From contig NZ_CAJHBO010000016.1 in the NCBI RefSeq assembly GCF_904846645.1, positions 1 to 64,000 on the forward strand: 64,000 bases of DNA, read 5' to 3'. The translations under genes and the position numbers were made by a program. Source of the stretch: Psychrobacter sp. Pi2-1 (GTDB lineage: Bacteria; Pseudomonadota; Gammaproteobacteria; Pseudomonadales; Moraxellaceae). Every line of letters begins with the position of its first letter. Position 1 is the stretch's first letter. Below are positions 35,952-46,000 of the stretch, in pieces. The notes under the pieces were generated by a model. That model saw nothing but the letters and a program-made list of their open reading frames with translations, did no database searches and had not been told where the DNA came from.

Positions 35952-36108
35952 AGCAAACTCCTTGTAAGAATGATTGGACAGCGATTGGGCGCTGATACGC
36001 TTTATTATGGTGTTGTACTGATAAGCACAAATATTGATACGCTATACCACAGTTATAGCCTAATCTGGCCATCATGGCAAAGTCTTATTAATCATAAAAT
36101 AGAAATAA

Positions 36109-36143
36109 TAAAAGCCCCATAACCTTGAGTCATGGGGCTTTAT
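36109..36143 (-). terminator. Intrinsic terminator after the peroxiredoxin gene
   Basis: Stem ATAAAGCCCCAT/ATGGGGCTTTAT with an 11-nt loop, about 27 bp after the stop on the minus strand. Confidence 0.85.
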
Positions 36144-36169
36144 TTAATCACATTTATACATCAGTCTAA

Positions 36170-36808
36170 TTATTTGTTTGGTGCAGGTGTGGTGCGTAGA
36201 TACGGTTTAATCTCTTTGTGACCTTTTGGATATTTTGCAGCGATATCTTCATTTTTCACACTTGGTGGAATGATCACATCGTCGCCATCTTTCCAGTCTA
36301 CAGGTGTCGCAACGTTATACTCATCCGACAACTGTAGTGCGTCGATTACGCGGATAATTTCATCAAAGTTACGGCCACAGCTGGCAGGGTATGTCAGCGT
36401 TAGACGAACTTTTTTGCTTGGATCAATGATAAAGACGCTACGTACTGTATGAGTGCTGTCGGCATTAGGATGCATCATGTCATATAGCTCAGCGACTTCT
36501 TTATTAGGATCAGCGATGATTGGGAAATTCATATCTGTGCCTTGAGTCTCACCGATATCGCTCGCCCACGCTTTATGATCTTCTAGGCTATCAACAGAAA
36601 TACAAATCGGCTTTACATTGCGCTTTTGGAACTCGCCATTTAGTGCAGCGGCGCGACCAAGCTCAGTGGTACATACTGGCGTAAAGTCTGCTGGATGCGA
36701 GAAGAACACGACCCAATGATCACCTGCCCACTCGTGAAAATTGATGTCACCTTCTGTGGTTGTAGCGTCAAAATTTGGTGCGGTATCACCTAAACGTAAA
36801 TGTGCCAT
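36170..36808 (-). CDS. 1-Cys peroxiredoxin, Prx6 type
   Basis: A 212-residue thiol peroxidase. The peroxidatic Cys46 sits in SHPADFTPVCTTE, and the long C-terminal arm with LTLTYPASCGRNFDEIIRVIDALQ and DWKDGDDVIIPPS marks the Prx6 subfamily, which reduces peroxides using glutathione or other donors. AAGGA precedes the ATG. The upstream gap (36809-37243) holds the promoter side and the glnS terminator. Confidence 0.93.
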   Translation of the reverse strand: MAHLRLGDTAPNFDATTTEGDINFHEWAGDHWVVFFSHPADFTPVCTTELGRAAALNGEFQKRNVKPICISVDSLEDHKAWASDIGETQGTDMNFPIIADPNKEVAELYDMMHPNADSTHTVRSVFIIDPSKKVRLTLTYPASCGRNFDEIIRVIDALQLSDEYNVATPVDWKDGDDVIIPPSVKNEDIAAKYPKGHKEIKPYLRTTPAPNK

Positions 36809-37126
36809 GCTTGATTCCTTAGCTATGTGAATGAACGCTTATATCGACACGTCGGCCTCGCGTTCTATTATTATCATCGACGTGCTCAGTTATCAAATAT
36901 AACATAAAGCACATCCGTAAAAACTGACTTTATCTTAACAAACTGGTTATGAATGTCTTGTGACGGATTGTAATGCAGTTATTCCGTTTAACTCTAAGCT
37001 GATGGACAAATCTTTTAATGAATTTTATGGACAGGTAGCTTTGATAAATAAATAATTAAACCACCATACCTGCATCCCATAAGCAAAATTCGCACTATAA
37101 TCATACTTAACTTTATATCTACACAC

Positions 37127-37160
37127 AAAAAAGCCCATCCCTAGCGTACTAGAAATAGGC
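37127..37160 (-). terminator. Intrinsic terminator after glnS
   Basis: On the minus strand GCCTATTTCTAG-TACG-CTAGGGATGGGC forms a 12-bp stem with G-U pairs, followed by TTTTTT. It functions only in the glnS direction because the G-U pairs become mismatches on the other strand. Confidence 0.8.
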
Positions 37161-37243
37161 TAACTTGCAAACTACTATTGTTCAGTATTATTTCAAAATA
37201 TTCATTTGGATAAGGATACTTTTAAATACTAAGCCAACATAAA

Positions 37244-38983
37244 TTAAGCTGGCTTATAGCTATCACGTAAGCTAACGATTTGGTTAAATACTGGCTTATC
37301 AGTGCTGTGATCTTCGCTGTCAGAGATGAAGTAACCTTCACGCTCAAACTGGAAGCGCGTGCCAGCATCTGCATTGACCAAAGATGGTTCAACTACTGCA
37401 TTTAGCTCAGTGAGCGAGTTCGGGTTTAGCGCTTGATGAACATCAGCAACGCCACTTGGATCTTCAGCACTGAATAGCTGCTCGTACATGCGTACTGTCG
37501 CTGGCACACCTTGACTGGCTGATACCCAATGAATCACGCCTTTGACCTTGCGTCCTTCAGGGTTGTTGCCCAAAGTAGCAGGGTCAATCGTCGCTTTTAG
37601 CTCAACGACATTGCCACTTTCATCAGTGATATGTTCAGTAACGGCTAGTACGTAGGTGTTACGCAGACGAATCTCTGGCTTTTCTGGAGAGAGACGCTTG
37701 TAGCCTGCTGGCGGTTCAATTTCATAATCACCTTGGTCGATGTATAGCGTCTCGGTAAATGGAATCTCACGCTCACCCATATCGACGTTAGGATGGTTTG
37801 GCTGAGTCAACCAAAGCGTCTGAGTCGCATCATCAAAACGTGCATTAACGCTATCGGCTTTTTGCGACTCCCAGCTGCTGACCGCTTCGCTAAAGTTAGT
37901 GATGGTCACCTTCAGTGGCTTTAGGACTGCCATACCGCGACCAGTAGTCGTCTCTAACGATTGACGAACGCTAAACTCTAGCAAACGGAAATCAACCACA
38001 CTATCCGCTTTGGTCACACCCACACGCTCACAAAAATCGCGCAAGCCCTCTGGCGTATAACCACGGCGGCGCATGCCAGCGACAGTCGGCATACGGGGAT
38101 CATCCCAACCGCTTACGATACTTTCATCGACTAGCTGCTTAAGCTTACGCTTACTGGTCAATGTGTGATCAACGTTTAAGCGGCTAAACTCGTACTGATG
38201 TGGCGGTACGTCAAAGCCGATTTTTGCAATAACCCAATCATAGAATGGACGATGATCTTCAAACTCAAGCGTACATAATGAATGGGTAATCCCTTCTAAC
38301 GCATCTGAGAGTGGATGAGCAAAGTCATACATTGGATAGATGCACCATTTATCACCAGTCTGATGATGCGTTTGATGCATCACGCGATAGATGACAGGAT
38401 CACGTAGGTTCATATTTGGGCTAGCCATATCAATCTTGGCACGCAAAATAGCCTTTCCTTCAGCGTATTTACCGTCTTTCATATCGTTGAACAGCGCTAG
38501 GTTTTCTTCAACACTGGCATCACGATATGGTGAAGGCGTTCCCGCTTCATTGAATGAACCACGGTTTTCTTTGATTTGCTCAGGGGTTTGCAAATCAACA
38601 TAAGCGTCGCCTTGCTCAATCAATTGGATTGCCCATGCATGCAGTTGATCAAAATAACCTGAGGCATGATGTGCCTCTCCTGCCCACTCAAAACCTAACC
38701 ACTGCACATCGTTTTTAATATTGTCGATGTAATCTTGCTTTTCGGCAGTTGGGTTGGTGTCATCAAAACGCAGGTTACACACACCGCCGAACTCTTTGGC
38801 CACACCAAAGTTTAGGCAGATAGATTTTACGTGACCTAAGTGCAAGTAGCCATTTGGCTCAGGCGGAAAACGTGTGACAATTTGCTGGTATCTTTGCGCA
38901 TTGACATCGTCACGAATGATATTACGAATAAAGTCGTTTTTTACTTCGTCTTTTTGTGCATTGTTGCTTGAGTGCTCACTCAT
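37244..38983 (-). CDS. glnS: Glutaminyl-tRNA synthetase
   Basis: A 579-residue class I synthetase charging tRNA-Gln. The HIGH-type motif is PPEPNGYLHLGH and the KMSKS equivalent is LTSKRKL, with the GlnS-specific DDTNPTAEKQDYIDNI and the C-terminal beta-barrel anticodon domains (NYEIEPPAGYKRLSP-like region). It is slightly longer than E. coli GlnS. AGGAG lies 9 bases before the ATG. It is divergent from ppiB across a 313-bp gap (38984-39297) that contains only a two-copy TTTTAACCACCA repeat (39227-39238, 39241-39252). Confidence 0.97.
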   Translation of the reverse strand: MSEHSSNNAQKDEVKNDFIRNIIRDDVNAQRYQQIVTRFPPEPNGYLHLGHVKSICLNFGVAKEFGGVCNLRFDDTNPTAEKQDYIDNIKNDVQWLGFEWAGEAHHASGYFDQLHAWAIQLIEQGDAYVDLQTPEQIKENRGSFNEAGTPSPYRDASVEENLALFNDMKDGKYAEGKAILRAKIDMASPNMNLRDPVIYRVMHQTHHQTGDKWCIYPMYDFAHPLSDALEGITHSLCTLEFEDHRPFYDWVIAKIGFDVPPHQYEFSRLNVDHTLTSKRKLKQLVDESIVSGWDDPRMPTVAGMRRRGYTPEGLRDFCERVGVTKADSVVDFRLLEFSVRQSLETTTGRGMAVLKPLKVTITNFSEAVSSWESQKADSVNARFDDATQTLWLTQPNHPNVDMGEREIPFTETLYIDQGDYEIEPPAGYKRLSPEKPEIRLRNTYVLAVTEHITDESGNVVELKATIDPATLGNNPEGRKVKGVIHWVSASQGVPATVRMYEQLFSAEDPSGVADVHQALNPNSLTELNAVVEPSLVNADAGTRFQFEREGYFISDSEDHSTDKPVFNQIVSLRDSYKPA

Positions 38984-39297
38984 CGGGTATTGCTCCTAAC
39001 GCAAATTGTCAATTTGTGATACGTGCCATCACGCATCACAAAACGTTCAAAATAAATTATTAAAATAAATTGGGATATAAAAACTCAGATAACGCGTCCG
39101 CATTATCACAATTTGTCAAAGCTGATCAAAAATGGCTAAAGTTGCGTTATTCTATCAGCTTTTGCAAACGCATTAACAGCCTGATACATGACACGGGATA
39201 AAAAAGCCGTTAGACTACCCGTAACTTTTTAACCACCAACTTTTAACCACCACTTGACAGCATCATTTAAGGCGCTGCAATCAAAAAGGAATATCCC

Positions 39298-39813
39298 ATG
39301 GTAGACATGCCACCAGTAGTAGAACTTGACACCAATATGGGTGCGATCGTTATCGAACTCAACGAAGAAAAAGCACCAAAGACCGTAGAAAACTTTTTGA
39401 ACTACGTAAAATCTGGTCAATATGACGGTACGATTTTCCATCGCATTATTGATGGTTTCATGATTCAAGGCGGCGGAATGGACGCTGAGATGAATGAAAA
39501 ACCAACCAACGCGCCTATCGAAAATGAAGCGGACAATGGTTTGAAAAACGACAAAGGTACTATCGCAATGGCGCGTACCCAAGATCCACATTCAGCAACT
39601 AGCCAATTCTTCATCAACGTAAAAGACAACGATTTCCTAAACCACTCTGGCAAAAATATGCAAGGTTGGGGTTACACTGTATTTGGTAAAGTCACCAGCG
39701 GTATGGATGTGATCGAAAAAATGAAAGGCGTTCCAACTGGTCGTTTCGGCATGCATGCTGATGTGCCAAAAGAGCCAGTTGTTATCAACTCAGCAACCAT
39801 CATTACTCAGTAA
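39298..39813 (+). CDS. ppiB: Cyclophilin-type peptidyl-prolyl isomerase
   Basis: A 171-residue cytoplasmic cyclophilin accelerating proline isomerisation. Hallmarks are [18 protein letters not shown], the [14 protein letters not shown] segment and [15 protein letters not shown]. There is no signal peptide, so PpiB rather than PpiA. An AAAAGGAA ribosome site precedes the ATG. A 10-11 bp sequence at its 3' end (39808-39818) is repeated at 39835-39845. Confidence 0.94.
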   Translation: MVDMPPVVELDTNMGAIVIELNEEKAPKTVENFLNYVKSGQYDGTIFHRIIDGFMIQGGGMDAEMNEKPTNAPIENEADNGLKNDKGTIAMARTQDPHSATSQFFINVKDNDFLNHSGKNMQGWGYTVFGKVTSGMDVIEKMKGVPTGRFGMHADVPKEPVVINSATIITQ

Positions 39814-39936
39814 TAGTCATTCAATAGCAGCTAGTCAGTAATAGTTACTTAGCGATAGCTGTGAATGAGCGAGCATTTTCTAGTAGAATTTATTAAGTAA
39901 TGCTCGCCATACGATAAGTCACGAGGATCAAGATAA

Positions 39937-40824
39937 ATGCAACGTTTTAATCACTTAATCACGACCCGCCCTCATCAAGTGCGGCAAGTATTGATTAGCG
40001 ATTTGCATTTATCGCCTCAGGAGCCTGCCTTAGTGCAGGCTTTTTTGGCGCTGCTCGATGACTGTCTTGCTCTGCCCGCGCTCAAACGCCTCTTTATATT
40101 GGGCGACTGGTTTGAGGTGTGGCTGGGTGATGATATGTATTTATCCCTATTAAAAGGAAAAAGGTCAGAAGACGAGCAGATGGCGCATTGGCTAACCCCA
40201 TTGATTGCAAAGCTAAAACAGCTACGTATCAATGGCTGTGAAATATTAGTCATGCACGGCAACCGTGATTTTTTGTTAGGACAGCCGTTTTGCAATCTGT
40301 TCGGTGGTGAGCTGATAAGCGAGCCGTATACTTTGACTGTTGGTCAGCAGAATTATCGTTTAGAGCACGGTGACGCACTCTGTACCGATGATAAGAAATA
40401 TCAACTCTTTCGCAAAATTATGCGTAATCGTCTGACTCAGTGGTATTTGCTTAATAAGTCGTTAGAGAAACGCTTAGCCATCGCAGACAACATGCGCAAA
40501 AAAAGCCAGCAGAACAATGCTACTAAAGCGGCTTATATCATGGATGTGAATGATGAGGCCGTACGTCAGGCCATTACTGACAGCGATGCTTTATTGCACG
40601 GACATACGCATCGTCCAGATATTCATCAGGCGACTGCTGATAAGAAGCGCTACGTGCTTGGTGATTGGCGCTTGCTAGATAAAGACACTCGCCAGCCGAA
40701 AGTAAGCGCTGTGATTGGTGCAGTGACAGACGACCAGCATTTAAATGACCGTTTGAATAGTAATAATTTAAGCAGTGATGATGCTGAGTTTGAGTTATAT
40801 GAGTTTGAATGTCTTATTCGCTAA
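39937..40824 (+). CDS. lpxH: UDP-2,3-diacylglucosamine diphosphatase LpxH
   Basis: A 295-residue calcineurin-like phosphoesterase making lipid X in lipid A synthesis. The metal-binding motifs are ISDLHLSP, GDWFEVWLGDD, HGNRDFLLG and HGHTHRP. It is about 50 residues longer than E. coli LpxH owing to an acidic C-terminal tail. GAGGATC lies upstream of the ATG. ppiB lies upstream on the same strand, the same neighbour as in E. coli. Confidence 0.94.
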   Translation: MQRFNHLITTRPHQVRQVLISDLHLSPQEPALVQAFLALLDDCLALPALKRLFILGDWFEVWLGDDMYLSLLKGKRSEDEQMAHWLTPLIAKLKQLRINGCEILVMHGNRDFLLGQPFCNLFGGELISEPYTLTVGQQNYRLEHGDALCTDDKKYQLFRKIMRNRLTQWYLLNKSLEKRLAIADNMRKKSQQNNATKAAYIMDVNDEAVRQAITDSDALLHGHTHRPDIHQATADKKRYVLGDWRLLDKDTRQPKVSAVIGAVTDDQHLNDRLNSNNLSSDDAEFELYEFECLIR

Positions 40825-40878
40825 AGAACGTTTGACAAATTTTTAGACAACGTATCTTAAAAAATATCTCTTCAGTTC

Positions 40879-40914
40879 AAAAAGGGTCTGTTGATAGTTC
40901 AACAGACCCTTTTT
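40879..40914. terminator. Bidirectional terminator between lpxH and orn
   Basis: Perfect 16-bp stem AAAAAGGGTCTGTTGA/TCAACAGACCCTTTTT with a 4-nt loop between the converging genes. Confidence 0.92.
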
Positions 40915-40952
40915 ACGTTTACTACAATCTTGAACTGCTTATCGCTCGCTAT

Positions 40953-41540
40953 CTAATCCATCAATTTAAAGAAATGCTGACGATAATGCTTTAGCTCACG
41001 AATAGAGTCGCGGATATCGTCTAAGGCCAGATGACTGCCCCCTTTTTCAAAGTTCTTTAGAATGTCAGGACGCCAGCGGAAACACAGCTCTTTAATTGAC
41101 GATACATCAAGGTTACGATAATGAAAGAAGCGCTCAAGCTCTGGCATTTGGCGCGCCATAAAGCGGCGATCTTGACAGATAGAGTTGCCGCACATTGGCG
41201 ATTTACCACTATCGACCCATTTATTTAGGAACTTAATGGTTTCAGCTTCCGCTTCCGCCAATGTCACCGTGCTACGACGCACACGGTCGACCAATCCTGA
41301 CTGACCATGTTGCTTGGTATTCCAGTCATCCATTTTATTTAAGACTTGATCTGATACCTTGATAGCAAACACAGGCCCTTCAGCAAGTACATTCAAATCT
41401 TCGTCAGTAACGACAGTAGCAATCTCGATAATCTCATCGTTTAAGGTATCAAGTCCGGTCATTTCTAAATCAATCCACACCAGCCCTTTTTTGCCTTGAT
41501 TTTTAATTTTAATCTTGTTGGGATGGTCACCGGTAGTCAT
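40953..41540 (-). CDS. orn: Oligoribonuclease
   Basis: A 195-residue DEDDh 3'-5' exonuclease degrading very short RNAs and pGpG. Motifs are [29 protein letters not shown] and [18 protein letters not shown]. The first in-frame ATG is at 41558, but the ATG at 41540 has TAGGAT upstream at good spacing and is chosen. It is divergent from rsgA, the same neighbour as in E. coli. Confidence 0.95.
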   Translation of the reverse strand: MTTGDHPNKIKIKNQGKKGLVWIDLEMTGLDTLNDEIIEIATVVTDEDLNVLAEGPVFAIKVSDQVLNKMDDWNTKQHGQSGLVDRVRRSTVTLAEAEAETIKFLNKWVDSGKSPMCGNSICQDRRFMARQMPELERFFHYRNLDVSSIKELCFRWRPDILKNFEKGGSHLALDDIRDSIRELKHYRQHFFKLMD

Positions 41541-41769
41541 ACAATATCCTATGGTCATTAAATTTTGGGACAGTTTTAAACATAATTTAAAAAACGTATT
41601 GCGGTTGAATACTCATATTCAGGCAGCATTGCAATGCACTGATTGATTCAAAAAATCTAGCAAGCGGCCAAAATATTACAAAACCACTGTCTGCCGCAGA
41701 CGCTTTAGGCTGTATGTTAGCAAATTTTCACGCTACACTTAGCAATATTTTTATAATAGGTCAAAACCC

Positions 41770-42873
41770 ATGGCATTAATCCGGCAACGCAAACTGACCA
41801 AACAACAGATTCGTCGCATCGACAAGCAGCAATTGTTAAGTCAAGACAGCATCGATGATAGCTTGATGGATGGCGTGGTCATGGCGCATTACGGTAAGCA
41901 ATTAGAAGTACAAGTCACAAGTCTACCTGCAATGATACCTGAGCAGCCAGAGATTGCGCCTGATGATCCAGAGCCATTTTGGCAAGCGCTTGAATTGAAT
42001 GATATTTGGCGCTGTCATGTGCGTACCAATCTACCGATGCTAGCTGCTGGTGATCAAGTACGCTGGAATGCCGACTCTAATACTGGCTTTGGTCGTATCG
42101 AAGCGGTCAAACCGCGTACATCGCTAGTTTCTCGTCCTGACCGCTATCATAAGCTCAAACCTGTTGCCGCCAATGTCGATATTTTGGCGATTGTTTTTGC
42201 GCCATTACCTGCCGCCGCGCCAACGTTGATTGATCGCTATCTCGTGGTATGCCATCATGCAGGTGTCAAACCACTATTGGTACTCAATAAAGCTGATTTA
42301 TTAGCAGAAGAAAATGGCGTAGATACCAATGAATTATTGGCGCAGTATGCCGCGCTTGGCTATGAAAGTGTTCTGACTTCGGTCGATTGCCCTGAAAATA
42401 TCGCTGAGAGCGATGAGCAAGAAGGCCTTGATGAACTAAAACGCTACATAGATAAAAAGCTGGTGATCTTCGCGGGTCAATCTGGCGTCGGCAAAAGCAG
42501 CCTAATCAATGCACTTCTGCCTGACTCTGGACAGAGTGTCAATATCATCTCACAAAACTCCAAGCTCGGTCAGCACACCACGACGACCAGTCGACTGCTG
42601 CCATTTAACCCAGAAGACCTCACTCAAGGCGGTATCGTTGATACACCAGGGATTCGTGAGTATGGTATTTGGCACCTTACTCCTGACGATATTATTTCAG
42701 GCTTCGTTGAGCTAGCACCATTGGCCGGTGACTGCCAATTCCGTGACTGTCGCCATACTCACAACAGCAAAGGCTGTGCACTATGGCAAGCGGTAGCTGA
42801 TGGTGAGGTATTGCAGCGCCGCGTTGAAAACCTCGTCACGCTACGAGAAGAGGCAGATACGAAGCCTTATTAA
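41770..42873 (+). CDS. rsgA: Ribosome small-subunit biogenesis GTPase RsgA
   Basis: A 367-residue circularly permuted GTPase that checks late 30S assembly. In order: OB fold with VRWNADSNTGFGRIEAV, G4 LNKADLL, G1 GQSGVGKSSLI, switch region LGQHTTTTSR, G3 DTPGIREYG, and the zinc site in CQFRDCRHTHNSKGC. The permuted G4-G1-G3 order is diagnostic. A TATAAT at 41752-41757 lies very near the start but lacks a good -35. Confidence 0.95.
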   Translation: MALIRQRKLTKQQIRRIDKQQLLSQDSIDDSLMDGVVMAHYGKQLEVQVTSLPAMIPEQPEIAPDDPEPFWQALELNDIWRCHVRTNLPMLAAGDQVRWNADSNTGFGRIEAVKPRTSLVSRPDRYHKLKPVAANVDILAIVFAPLPAAAPTLIDRYLVVCHHAGVKPLLVLNKADLLAEENGVDTNELLAQYAALGYESVLTSVDCPENIAESDEQEGLDELKRYIDKKLVIFAGQSGVGKSSLINALLPDSGQSVNIISQNSKLGQHTTTTSRLLPFNPEDLTQGGIVDTPGIREYGIWHLTPDDIISGFVELAPLAGDCQFRDCRHTHNSKGCALWQAVADGEVLQRRVENLVTLREEADTKPY

Positions 42874-42995
42874 TATTTGGCTTGTTAGTGTCCGCTCTAA
42901 TTAAAAACGGTCTTGTGAGTAGATACTTTTATTAGGCTGAGAAGATCCATAAATAGGTACAATAACCGCCCAATTATTGCCTATGTTATCGCCCG

Positions 42996-43024
42996 TTTAC
43001 TATAGATGGCCTTATCGGTATAAT
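42996..43024 (+). promoter_or_regulatory. Sigma-70-like promoter before yibN
   Basis: TTTACT (42996-43001) and TATAAT (43019-43024) with a 17-bp spacer, giving a leader of about 64 nt to the TTG start at 43095. Confidence 0.6.
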
Positions 43025-43094
43025 AGCGCCTTGTTCACTATCATTGGGCTGTCTTCTCAGCTTAATAGAACACTTATTTTTTTGGAGGTATGGT

Positions 43095-43550
43095 TTGGAT
43101 CGTGCGCTGGAATTTGTGGGCAACCACCCGTTTTTATTTGGTATATTAGCCGTACTTGCTATACTGTTTTTTACGATTGAAAACAAACGTAGCGGTAGAA
43201 AAATATCGCCTAACACGCTTGGCATGATGGTCAATTCTCAAAACGCGCAACTTATCGATATTCGCGCTAAGAAGAAGTTTGAATCAGGCTATATTCAAGG
43301 CAGCCGTAACATACCGTTCACTGACCTTAAAGACCGCTTAGAAGAGATTCGCGCGATTGAGCAGCCAGTGATTATCATCTGCGACATGGGCGTACAAGCA
43401 GGTGCTGCGATTCAGATGATTGGTAAAGATAGTGTCTATCGCTTAGAGGGCGGTATTGGCGGCTGGCAAGGCGCTGGCATGCCATTGGTTGGTGTAAAAG
43501 ACGCCAAGGCAAAGGCTAAAGGTAAAACAAAACCAAGTCTAAGCAAGTAA
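43095..43550 (+). CDS. yibN: YibN-like membrane-anchored rhodanese
   Basis: About 151 residues: a short cytoplasmic start, one transmembrane segment (LFGILAVLAILFF), then a rhodanese domain with IDIRAKKKFESGYIQGSRNIP and the active loop CDMGVQAG. The first in-frame ATG (43044) would add 17 residues of unlikely sequence. A TTG at 43095 has GGAGG 9 bases upstream and gives LDRALEFVGNHPF, which matches the start of E. coli YibN, so I use TTG. The order yibN-grxC-secB is the same as in E. coli, linking it to redox and export functions. Confidence 0.87.
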   Translation: MDRALEFVGNHPFLFGILAVLAILFFTIENKRSGRKISPNTLGMMVNSQNAQLIDIRAKKKFESGYIQGSRNIPFTDLKDRLEEIRAIEQPVIIICDMGVQAGAAIQMIGKDSVYRLEGGIGGWQGAGMPLVGVKDAKAKAKGKTKPSLSK

Positions 43551-43650
43551 TAGACCTGTATAGGCACTTAAGTGAAGCGTTTATACACAGCACTTAGCTG
43601 ATGTTTGTGTGACCTGACTAACGTTATCAGTGCTACTAATGCTATCAAGA

Positions 43651-43679
43651 AGACACCTTTTTATTGGGTGTCTTTTTTT
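43651..43679 (+). terminator. Intrinsic terminator after yibN
   Basis: Stem AGACACC/GGTGTCT followed by seven T. It separates yibN from grxC within the 358-bp gap 43551-43909, where a 79-codon open frame (43630-43869) overlaps the terminator and is not called. Confidence 0.75.
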
Positions 43680-43909
43680 GTGGTTCATTTTTCATGTTCT
43701 ATTTATTATGTTTTACAGCCCTAAGATACGTTTTGAGCCAAAACGGCTTGAATTTGCTATGCCCATCCCCACTTTAGTAATGAGCATCACCGAATGCATT
43801 TTTGCTTTACTCATTGATAACAGACTATACCAACGCTTAGACTATGATAATTTATCATGCTCTTTATAATATGTTTGTTATCCCATAAATTTATAAATAA
43901 GGATTTACC

Positions 43910-44173
43910 ATGACTGTATCTGTGAAAGTTTACACTACCCCTATCTGCCCATACTGCTCAAACGCCAAACAACTACTAAAAACCAAAGGCGTTGATTATG
44001 AAGAAATCGGCATGCACGATATGAGCAGCGAAGAGCGCCAAGCGTTGATGAAAAAGACTAATAACTACCGCACTGTGCCGCAAATCTTCGTTGGTGAAAC
44101 CTTTGTTGGTGGTTTTGATGAACTCAACCAAATAAACCAACAAGGCAAACTTGACGAGCTATTGGCTGGTTAA
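43910..44173 (+). CDS. grxC: Glutaredoxin 3
   Basis: An 87-residue glutathione-dependent disulfide reductase with active-site CPYC (13-16), YRTVPQIFVG (cis-Pro) and GGFDEL for glutathione binding. AAGGAT precedes the ATG. It is followed by secB on the same strand after 192 bp. Confidence 0.96.
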   Translation: MTVSVKVYTTPICPYCSNAKQLLKTKGVDYEEIGMHDMSSEERQALMKKTNNYRTVPQIFVGETFVGGFDELNQINQQGKLDELLAG

Positions 44174-44365
44174 TCTGCTACCTTTCTTTACTGTCTGTCT
44201 TTATTTATGTAAAGATAGGCAGTGGCACGTTTTAATAGAGCAGTAAGAAGTAATAATAAAAAATATCGAGACAACACCAAAAAATAGTCTCGATTTATAT
44301 TACAATGAACTTTTATTAAAATGACGATTTGCCCAATCATTTGATTTAATTTTAGAGGATTTACC

Positions 44366-44818
44366 ATGGCTGAAGAACAAGCACAACCACAATTGGCACT
44401 AGAACGCATCTACGTAAAAGACATGTCACTTGAAGTCCCAGGCGCTAGCGTATTCACTAAAGAGTGGAACCCAGAGCTTGATATCAATTTGTCTAGCAAC
44501 GCTGAAAAACTAGATGACGATCATTATCAAATCATCCTAACTGTGAGCGTTACTGCCAAAAATGCGGAAGAAGCAGCATTTATCGCTGAAGTGCATCAAG
44601 CAGGTATCTTCTTACTAAAAGATATTCCAGAAGATCAAATCGGTCAAATCTTGGGTGCATACTGCCCTAACGTGTTGTTCCCATATGCTCGTGAAGTCAT
44701 CAGTGACATCGTGACACGTGGCAGCTTCCCACAATTGCTACTAGCACCTGTGAACTTTGATCAAGCGTATGCACAGAGCCAGCAGCAAGCACAAGTTGAT
44801 GCTCAAGGTAATGCTTAA
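44366..44818 (+). CDS. secB: Protein-export chaperone SecB
   Basis: A 150-residue tetrameric cytoplasmic chaperone delivering preproteins to SecA. It shows [26 protein letters not shown], the [32 protein letters not shown] core and [24 protein letters not shown] lies upstream of the ATG. The gpsA gene that follows secB in E. coli is not here. Confidence 0.97.
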   Translation: MAEEQAQPQLALERIYVKDMSLEVPGASVFTKEWNPELDINLSSNAEKLDDDHYQIILTVSVTAKNAEEAAFIAEVHQAGIFLLKDIPEDQIGQILGAYCPNVLFPYAREVISDIVTRGSFPQLLLAPVNFDQAYAQSQQQAQVDAQGNA

Positions 44819-44868
44819 GCGCTAACCAAAAATATATGAGCTCTACCAGTCGTATATTTGATAAAAGG

Positions 44869-44900
44869 CCGTTTACTTATAATGAGTAAGCGGTTTTTTT
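44869..44900 (+). terminator. Intrinsic terminator of secB
   Basis: Stem CCGTTTACTTA/TGAGTAAGCGG with wobble pairs, a 3-nt loop and a run of seven T. Confidence 0.8.
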
Positions 44901-44937
44901 GTGGGTATGTTTTTATAAGGCATAAAATCATCAGCCA

Positions 44938-44964
44938 TAAAAAAACCCTGCTATTAAACAGGGT
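44938..44964 (-). terminator. Intrinsic terminator of adk
   Basis: On the minus strand ACCCTG/CAGGGT with an 8-nt loop is followed by TTTTTTT, about 50 bp after the adk stop. Confidence 0.75.
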
Positions 44965-45012
44965 CTTCAACGACTACATCGACTGGCTAAATTACTTAGC
45001 TAACCTCGATAA

Positions 45013-45720
<708 letters not shown>

Positions 45721-46000
45721 TTAGTTGTTTGCAAAGCTACCTTACCTTGTGGCCCTGCAAAGCTCAAGTATTTTCATTATTGATGTGACAAGTTGGCATG
45801 ACTTATCTGTTCATACATGGTCAATTAAAGATAAAAAGCAGCAGTATTGACTGCGTTTGGAGTGCCCATTTATATATCTGGGTTACCTTTATATCTCTTT
45901 TAATCAAGTCAATCATAACACTGCTGCTCGCGTCCATACTGAGCAACAGCGTCTATATAATAAATACCATTAGCGTCCAGTATTTATATTACTACTATGG

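Noticed and set aside
39229-39591. Minus-strand open frame of 120 codons over the start of ppiB
   Set aside because: It is antisense to a clear cyclophilin gene, and its translation shows no recognisable motif.
43630-43869. Open frame of 79 codons between yibN and grxC
   Set aside because: It overlaps the yibN terminator hairpin, which encodes part of it, and lacks a ribosome site.
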